Below are positions 6,638 to 11,224 of a stretch of 11,224 bases of DNA, one piece after another. This stretch comes from JBAXPW01 sp037132015. GTDB taxonomy: Bacteria; Patescibacteriota; Microgenomatia; UBA1406; GWC2-37-13. The stretch lies in the NCBI GenBank assembly GCA_037132015.1, contig JBAXPW010000048.1, positions 1-11,224 of the forward strand, written 5' to 3'. Under the pieces are notes generated by a model. That model was not told the origin of the DNA, did no database searches, and was given only the letters and a program-made list of their open reading frames with translations. The position numbers and the translations under genes were made by a program. Position 1 is the stretch's first letter. Each line of letters begins with the position of its first letter.

Positions 6638-7918
6638 ATGCCTAATAACATTGAGGTCGTATACCGACCAATTACCAGCCTTAACCCAGCCGAATATAAT
6701 CCTCGTAAGCATACGAAGGAGCAAGCAGAACAGCTCAAGGAGAGTATTGAACGCTTTGGGTTCGTTGACCCAATAATCTGTAACAGTGCAAAGGATCGTG
6801 AAAATATTGTCATTGGTGGGCACTTTCGCTTGGAAATAGCGAAGGAACTCAAGATGACAGAGATTCCAGTTGTCTTTGTGAATATTCCAGATATTGAAAT
6901 GGAACAGGAGCTGAATGTTCGCTTGAACAAAAACACAGGAGAATTCGACTTTGAAAAACTCCAGCAGTTAAACTTTGATATGCTCCTTGATATCGGCTTC
7001 GATCAGAAGCAACTCGACGATATATGGAACAGTAAACTTGGTCTAGACGAATTTCGTCCAGAGGTCGAGATCTTAAACATTACAGATCCTGAGACTCAAC
7101 CAGGGGACATTATTGAAATGGATGGATGCCGTTTGATCTGTGGCGACTCCACTCTTCCAGAGACACTTCAAAGACTCTTTGGTGACGAACGTGCTTCCAT
7201 GATAATGTCAGATCCAATTTACAACATTTCTGTGGACTATAATTCTGGGATTGGTGGTAAGCAGAATTATGGTGGGTCTGTTGATGACAACAAGACAGAT
7301 GAAGAATACGCAGATTTCTTAAGAAAGAGCATGGTCGCAGCACTCTCTGTAACAAAAGACGATGCTAATATATTTTATTGGTCCGATCAGGCGTATATTT
7401 GGCAAATACAAGTACTCTATCGTGAACTTGGTATAGTGAATCGTCGTGTATGTTTGTGGCTTAAAAATAGTCAGAATCCCGTACCGTCCATTGCATTCAA
7501 TAAATGTTACGAACCGTGTACGTACGGTACTCGAGGTAATCCATACATTACCAAAGGACTAAATGACTTGAATGAAGTCATGAACGACGATATGACAACT
7601 GGTAATGAATTACTACAACAAGCACATGATCACTTAACTGTGTGGATGGAAAAGCGTCTTTCTGGAAACGAATACGAACACAGTACCATGAAGCCACCTG
7701 AAGTTTATGAGAAAGCAATTCGTCGTTGCACAAGAATGAATGACATCATTCTCGATAGTTTCTCTGGGTCAGGAAGCACTATTATGGCAGGAATCAAACT
7801 CAAGCGTAAAGTGTATGCGGTAGAGATCGAACCGAAGTTTTGCGATCTAACAATACGACGTTATGAGGCGTTAACAGGCAAAAAAGCAAAGGTTATCCGA
7901 AATGACAAAGAAGAGTAG
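6638..7918 (+). CDS. ParB-domain DNA methyltransferase (beta class), phage-type
   Basis: This 426-aa protein should transfer a methyl group from S-adenosylmethionine to adenine N6 or cytosine N4 in DNA. Residues 5-95 are a ParB/sulfiredoxin-like domain (NPRKHT at 21-26, VDPI at 43-46, VIGGHFRLEIAKELK at 58-72). The methyltransferase domain follows, with motif IV near residue 192 before motif I near 373 (beta order). HSTMKP (348-353) stands where HPTQKP is usual, and DSFSGSG (373-379) is the SAM-binding motif. Motif IV reads DPIYN (192-196): the second proline of DPPY is replaced by Ile, so catalysis may be altered. The target-recognition part is about 200-340. The ATG is preceded by no Shine-Dalgarno. 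The stop overlaps the HTH gene by 17 bp, so the two are probably translationally coupled. Arginine codons are mostly CGT/CGC, unlike the recombinase downstream. ParB-methyltransferase next to a small-terminase-like gene is typical of prophages. Confidence 0.85.
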   Translation: MPNNIEVVYRPITSLNPAEYNPRKHTKEQAEQLKESIERFGFVDPIICNSAKDRENIVIGGHFRLEIAKELKMTEIPVVFVNIPDIEMEQELNVRLNKNTGEFDFEKLQQLNFDMLLDIGFDQKQLDDIWNSKLGLDEFRPEVEILNITDPETQPGDIIEMDGCRLICGDSTLPETLQRLFGDERASMIMSDPIYNISVDYNSGIGGKQNYGGSVDDNKTDEEYADFLRKSMVAALSVTKDDANIFYWSDQAYIWQIQVLYRELGIVNRRVCLWLKNSQNPVPSIAFNKCYEPCTYGTRGNPYITKGLNDLNEVMNDDMTTGNELLQQAHDHLTVWMEKRLSGNEYEHSTMKPPEVYEKAIRRCTRMNDIILDSFSGSGSTIMAGIKLKRKVYAVEIEPKFCDLTIRRYEALTGKKAKVIRNDKEE

Positions 7919-8315
7919 TAAAAAGATTAAAGCTTTTCTTGAACAACTTAACACCGTTCCAAATATTTCCGTTGCCTGTGAAAAAGTTGGCTTAACGAGG
8001 AATACAATCTATCGTTGGTGTAAAGAAGACCCAGAATTTCAAGAAAATGTTAACCTCGCTCTTTCGTGTGGAGTAGATTCCATTATTGACCTTGCTGAGA
8101 GTAAGCTCGTAACTCACATTAATAATGGGAACTTACGTGCTATCCAGTATTATCTTGATAACCACAAAAAAGAGTATATGCGACCACGACCAAAAGATTT
8201 TTGGAAGAAACCTTTTGTGCCAGTTACTTCAATTACTATTGATACCGTTGATCCATTAAATATGCCGTCAAATGTAATTGGTAATATTAACGATGATGAC
8301 GGCTATGGTGATTAA
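7902..8315 (+). CDS. HTH protein resembling phage terminase small subunit
   Basis: This 137-aa protein starts inside the end of the methyltransferase gene (17-bp overlap, different frame). Residues about 8-45 form a helix-turn-helix region: FLEQLNTVPNISVACEKVGL, then TRNTIYRWCKEDPEFQENV. That pattern (ACEKVGLTRNTIYRWCKEDPEF) is shared by phBC6A51-type small terminase proteins and other phage HTH proteins. Residues 62-90 form a helical region (IIDLAESKLVTHINNGNLRAIQYYLDNH), as in small terminases. The tail is Pro-rich, then ends in an acidic GNINDDDGYGD stretch. A DNA-binding role is well supported. A packaging role is doubtful, because no large terminase, portal or capsid gene follows: a strong terminator begins 61 nt after the stop. 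It may instead regulate the unit or be a phage relic. Confidence 0.72.
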   Translation: MTKKSSKKIKAFLEQLNTVPNISVACEKVGLTRNTIYRWCKEDPEFQENVNLALSCGVDSIIDLAESKLVTHINNGNLRAIQYYLDNHKKEYMRPRPKDFWKKPFVPVTSITIDTVDPLNMPSNVIGNINDDDGYGD

Positions 8316-8376
8316 GTAACGTTTCTACAATCTTCTTCCAGTCACTTGTCGATATTCCGAAAGAAGTTGAGTGAGG

Positions 8377-8407
8377 GACCACAACATATAAAGTGTTGTG
8401 GTCTTTT
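8377..8407 (+). terminator. Strong rho-independent terminator after the HTH gene
   Basis: GACCACAACA (8377-8386) pairs perfectly over 10 bp with TGTTGTGGTC (8394-8403) across a 7-nt loop and is followed by TTTT (8404-8407). It separates the methyltransferase-HTH unit from the recombinase. Confidence 0.88.
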
Positions 8408-8539
8408 GCTGATATTTTGTAGATAAATAAATCTCTCACAATGTCGTCTTTTTTAGTTCTGCATAGACTATGCAGGGATTATGGTTCTGTCATTAATATA
8501 TATATGCAACAACAAGCACCATTTGGACTAATAGGTAAT

Positions 8540-9832
8540 ATGGCTGTTATTCCAACAACAAAAATCAAATACGTTTTATATAGTAGAAAAAGTACTGAAT
8601 CAGAAGAACGACAAATTCTTTCTATTGATTCACAAATTAAAGAAATGCTTTCTTTAGCAGAAAGAGAAGGTTTAGAAATTATTGATATTAGACGAGAATC
8701 ACATTCAGCGAAAGAATCAGGACAACGACCCGTGTTTAAAGAAATTTTAGAAGATATACGAATAGGTAGATATAACGGAGTACTAACATGGGCACCAGAT
8801 AGATTAAGTAGAAATGCAGGCGACCTAGGGTCGCTTGTTGATTTAATGGATCAAAAGTTACTTTTACAAATACGAACGTATGGACAAACATTTTCTAATT
8901 CTCCAAATGAAAAGTTTTTGTTAATGATTTTATGTTCTCAAGCGAAGTTAGAAAATGATAATAAAAGTATTAATGTTAAACGAGGACTAAAGACGAGGGT
9001 AGAAATGGGTTTATGGCCAGCACCAGCTCCTACTGGATATCTAAAAGAAAAAAGAATAGATAGAAAATGTCAGACATATATTGATCCAGAGAGAGGTCAT
9101 ATAATGAAACAAATGTTTGAGAAAGTTGCGTATGAAAAATGGAGTGGTAGAAAGGTATACCACTGGTTAAAGTTTGACCTTAATTTTAGATCAGTAAGCA
9201 GTAACAAAGGTCTTACGCTAAGTACGATACATATACTCTTAAGAAATACTTTCTATTATGGAGAATTTGAATATCCAAAAAATAGCGGTAACTGGTATAA
9301 AGGATCGCATGAACCATTAATCACAAAAGAACTCTTTGATCTTGTTCAAGCACAGATAACAAGACAGATTACAAAAACAGAATTTGGTAGTAAAGAATTT
9401 GCTTTCACAAGGTTAATGACTTGTGGTTTATGTGGTTCAGGAGTATGTGCCGATGAAAAGTTAAAGAAACAGAAGAATGGGAATATTCATAGATATGTCT
9501 ATTATGGGTGTAATAAGGTGAGGGACAGACATTGTAAAAGTGGATATCTAAATGAAGATGATCTTATTAAACAGTTAGAAGATGTATTCGATAAAATTGA
9601 CCTAGACGAGATAGGAATGAAAGAGAAGATAAAAGATGAGGTTAATAGATTCAAACGCTTCCAGATAGGTGTTTTAGGGGTTAAAGATAGTACCAATGTT
9701 GGCGATGTAGATATACGAAATTATGCGAAGTATATTTTGAGAGATGGAAAGGATGTAGAGAAACGAGAATTGTTGGGGTGTTTAAAAAGTAAAATTCTAC
9801 TAAATCAGAAAATGATTGCTCTTAGTAGTTAA
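8540..9832 (+). CDS. Large serine recombinase (integrase/transposase type)
   Basis: This protein catalyses site-specific DNA strand exchange through a serine-DNA bond. Numbered from the earliest ATG (8441, 463 aa), the catalytic serine is S51 in YSRKS (47-51), R96 lies in SGQRPVF, and DRLSRN (120-125) gives R121 and R124. The recombinase domain includes PTGYLKEKR (197-205), and a zinc ribbon is formed by C328, C331, C357 and C365. The helical C-terminus ends at 463. Three ATGs are possible: 8441, 8504 and 8540. I chose 8540 (430 aa) because the catalytic domain begins only a few residues later and the extra N-terminal 33 residues do not fit the family. None has a Shine-Dalgarno site. Nearly all Arg codons are AGA, CGA or AGG, with no CGT, in contrast to the methyltransferase gene upstream. 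It probably mobilised at least part of the surrounding DNA. The 224-nt gap before it holds the terminator and a weak TTGTGG/TAGATA promoter (8396-8425). Confidence 0.88.
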   Translation: MAVIPTTKIKYVLYSRKSTESEERQILSIDSQIKEMLSLAEREGLEIIDIRRESHSAKESGQRPVFKEILEDIRIGRYNGVLTWAPDRLSRNAGDLGSLVDLMDQKLLLQIRTYGQTFSNSPNEKFLLMILCSQAKLENDNKSINVKRGLKTRVEMGLWPAPAPTGYLKEKRIDRKCQTYIDPERGHIMKQMFEKVAYEKWSGRKVYHWLKFDLNFRSVSSNKGLTLSTIHILLRNTFYYGEFEYPKNSGNWYKGSHEPLITKELFDLVQAQITRQITKTEFGSKEFAFTRLMTCGLCGSGVCADEKLKKQKNGNIHRYVYYGCNKVRDRHCKSGYLNEDDLIKQLEDVFDKIDLDEIGMKEKIKDEVNRFKRFQIGVLGVKDSTNVGDVDIRNYAKYILRDGKDVEKRELLGCLKSKILLNQKMIALSS

Positions 9833-9848
9833 AAGATATCAACAGTAT

Positions 9849-9882
9849 CGTGTTCCCACGAACGTGGTAAAAGTGGTATAAT
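9849..9882 (+). promoter_or_regulatory. Leaderless promoter with overlapping operator-like repeats
   Basis: TATAAT (9877-9882) stands exactly 6 nt before the ATG at 9889 and is preceded by TG one base upstream (extended -10). CCACG-AA-CGTGG (9856-9867) is an inverted repeat spanning about -33 to -22, and CGTG at 9849-9852 can compete for the same CACG. GTGGTA occurs twice at 9-bp spacing (9864-9869, 9873-9878), the second copy overlapping the -10. A repressor bound here would block the methyltransferase promoter. Alternatively, being next to the recombinase, it may be part of a recombination site. Confidence 0.5.
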
Positions 9883-9888
9883 CATTTT

Positions 9889-11224
9889 ATGGAAACAGAA
9901 CTTAAAAATGCAATTTCTCACCTAAGTGTATTTTTTGGTACAAAAGTAAAAAAAGAAGATTTCTGTATTGTCTCAGCTTTAATGGTGTGTTCAAATATCG
10001 AAAAACTTAATGTTCAACCATGGGTAAAAAATAAAATAAAATTAATAAATATTTTTTTAGCATATGATTCAGTGAAAATTGACTCTATAAGTTCTATATT
10101 GGCTAAGGCAGATGAGTGGCCAAAAGAAGTAAAAGAAGCTTTTTCAAAAATAAGTGAAATTAATGTAAAAAATGCTGAGGATGCATTTAACATAATCAGG
10201 ACCTTTGCCCTATCTGAAGATGAGATAAAAAAAGATGGTTCAGTTTTTACTCAAAAATGGCTATCAGACAAGATTACCCACACAGCTTGGCAACATTGGA
10301 ATCAATTACACAGAACTGGAAGAAAGGTAAAATCAATTGCAGATGTGTCTTGCGGAACAGGGGTATTTATATCATCAGCTAGGCGTATTTTTGGAGAGGA
10401 GGTAGATTTATATGCGACTGATATTAATGAAACTTCTATTACCCTAACACATATCCTTAATGATCTACTTAAACTTAAATCTCATATAAAAAGAGCTGAT
10501 TCAATGTTAGAAATAAATGAAAATAATGACAAAGTAGATATCTTAATTGGTAATCCACCGTATATTAGATCTCAAAATATTAGAAGTGATTATGCTAAAT
10601 CTTTAAAAGATAAATACCCAGAAATAATATCAGGCAATTTTGACTTATCAATAATATTTATTGAACATGCAATCAGAACACTAACTGATGGAGGTATAGC
10701 TTGTTATATAACGACTAGTAAATTTATGAATTCTGAATATGGAAAAATTATTTGTCAAAAGTTAGCAAACGAAGTTAGGGTTTTAAATATTATAGATTTC
10801 AAAGATTCTCAAGTATTTCCTGACTATACAACTTATACATCTGTCATTACTTTTGCAAAGCTTCCTCCGGCAAAAAGATTTACTGTCACACATTTTCCTA
10901 CTGGAATAGAGGGGGTAAACGATTTAAACAAATCAAAAACTTTTAGTTTAAATAGAACTGTTCTAGAAAAGTTTCCTTGGAATTTATCAACCGATCAAAC
11001 ACAAGAGATTATCAAAAAATTAAACAGACCAGAGTTACCTTTAATTGGGCATGTATTTCCAAATATCCTACAGGGGTTACGAACTGGGCAGAATAATGTT
11101 TATGTTGTTAAAAATGGAACGCATAAAAATCTTGAACCAGAATTTTTAAGGTCTTTTGTTGGAGGTGAAGAAATAAAGAAGCTGAGTATTATCTCTGATA
11201 AATATAAACTTATTTATCCTTACA
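9889..11224 (+). CDS. Eco57I-like N6-adenine DNA methyltransferase, 3' end cut by window
   Basis: The first 445 residues of a gamma-class adenine methyltransferase are visible; no stop occurs before the edge. Residues 1-140 are helical and lead into FTQKWLSDKI. Motif I is IADVSCGTGVF (D152, C155, G156, G158), where DPACGSG is more usual. Motif II-like YATDIN follows. Motif IV is NPPY (222-225) in IGNPPYIRSQ. GNFDLSIIFIEHAI and ITTSKFMNSEYG match the Eco57I/TaqI group. The target-recognition region begins near 384 with an I-x-x-G-x-x-TG-x-N-x-V-Y-V pattern. In this group the protein is a stand-alone or type II/IIG/BREX-like modification enzyme; the partner nuclease, if any, would be fused further on or lie to the right. 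It starts at ATG 9889 under a leaderless promoter, 56 nt after the recombinase. Confidence 0.82.
   Translation, partial: METELKNAISHLSVFFGTKVKKEDFCIVSALMVCSNIEKLNVQPWVKNKIKLINIFLAYDSVKIDSISSILAKADEWPKEVKEAFSKISEINVKNAEDAFNIIRTFALSEDEIKKDGSVFTQKWLSDKITHTAWQHWNQLHRTGRKVKSIADVSCGTGVFISSARRIFGEEVDLYATDINETSITLTHILNDLLKLKSHIKRADSMLEINENNDKVDILIGNPPYIRSQNIRSDYAKSLKDKYPEIISGNFDLSIIFIEHAIRTLTDGGIACYITTSKFMNSEYGKIICQKLANEVRVLNIIDFKDSQVFPDYTTYTSVITFAKLPPAKRFTVTHFPTGIEGVNDLNKSKTFSLNRTVLEKFPWNLSTDQTQEIIKKLNRPELPLIGHVFPNILQGLRTGQNNVYVVKNGTHKNLEPEFLRSFVGGEEIKKLSIISDKYKLIYPY

Noticed and set aside
6525..6776. Plus-strand open frame of 83 codons across the methyltransferase leader
   Set aside because: It runs through the structured leader and most of its length overlaps the well-supported ParB domain in another frame; the translation looks random.
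8332..8374. Possible pseudoknot: CTTCTT with AAGAAG (8332-8337, 8361-8366) interleaved with TCACT and AGTGA (8342-8346, 8370-8374)
   Set aside because: Stems of 5-6 bp in a 43-nt stretch can arise by chance, and the strong terminator immediately after explains the region better.
6541..9865. CGAACGT shared by 6541-6547 and 9859-9865 as attachment-site cores
   Set aside because: A 7-bp match also found in part inside the recombinase gene (near 8874) is not significant.
1..11224. Recoding of TGA as a sense codon, suggested because no gene ends in TGA
   Set aside because: Full-length conserved domains are encoded without any in-frame TGA, and nine stops (TAA/TAG) is too small a sample; the standard bacterial code is enough.
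8540..11224. Recombinase acting as an inversion switch for the neighbouring methyltransferase
   Set aside because: No long inverted repeats or partial second recognition domains are visible in the window; the visible part of the methyltransferase is intact and single-copy.

Overview
The window looks like an AT-rich bacterial genome of the Patescibacteria (CPR) type, but this is an inference. Genes are packed tightly, almost none has a recognisable Shine-Dalgarno site, and several start codons lie 6 nt after a TATAAT-like hexamer, as expected for leaderless mRNAs. The long reading frames are uninterrupted by TGA, so the standard bacterial code fits. All nine complete genes end in TAA or TAG. 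There are no rRNA, tRNA, CRISPR or insertion-sequence features.

Layout. 1-246: an edge region with a short terminator hairpin, a tandem 9-bp repeat and an 11-bp inverted repeat. 247-1446 (minus): a membrane-anchored GH18 (YaaH-like) glycosidase. A divergent intergenic region of 138 bp separates it from a plus-strand operon at 1585-5517. That operon encodes a PD-(D/E)XK nuclease with a DUF5655-like tail, a DUF2779-type protein joining a Cas4-like nuclease to a DEDD exonuclease, an extremely acidic 51-aa microprotein, and an M16 metallopeptidase. A membrane-anchored TPR protein (5557-6306) has its own leaderless promoter and ends at two consecutive terminators (6352-6429).

6430-8407 looks like an imported module: a promoter, a leader of about 137 nt with two hairpins, a ParB-domain/beta-class DNA methyltransferase whose catalytic motif reads DPIY instead of DPPY, an overlapping HTH gene resembling phage small terminase, and a strong terminator. 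No large terminase or capsid gene follows. Next comes a large serine recombinase (about 8540-9832) whose arginine codons (AGA/CGA) differ sharply from those of the methyltransferase (CGT/CGC). After a 56-bp gap with repeats and a leaderless promoter comes an Eco57I-like N6-adenine methyltransferase (from 9889) that runs off the right edge.

How they may work together: the left half is probably resident housekeeping and envelope genes plus a nucleic-acid/peptide processing operon of unknown purpose. The right half (from about 6400) looks like accessory DNA with phage-type modification genes, a site-specific recombinase and a probable restriction-modification methylase. The most interesting candidate system is the nuclease-nuclease-microprotein-protease operon. 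Its function cannot be decided from sequence alone.
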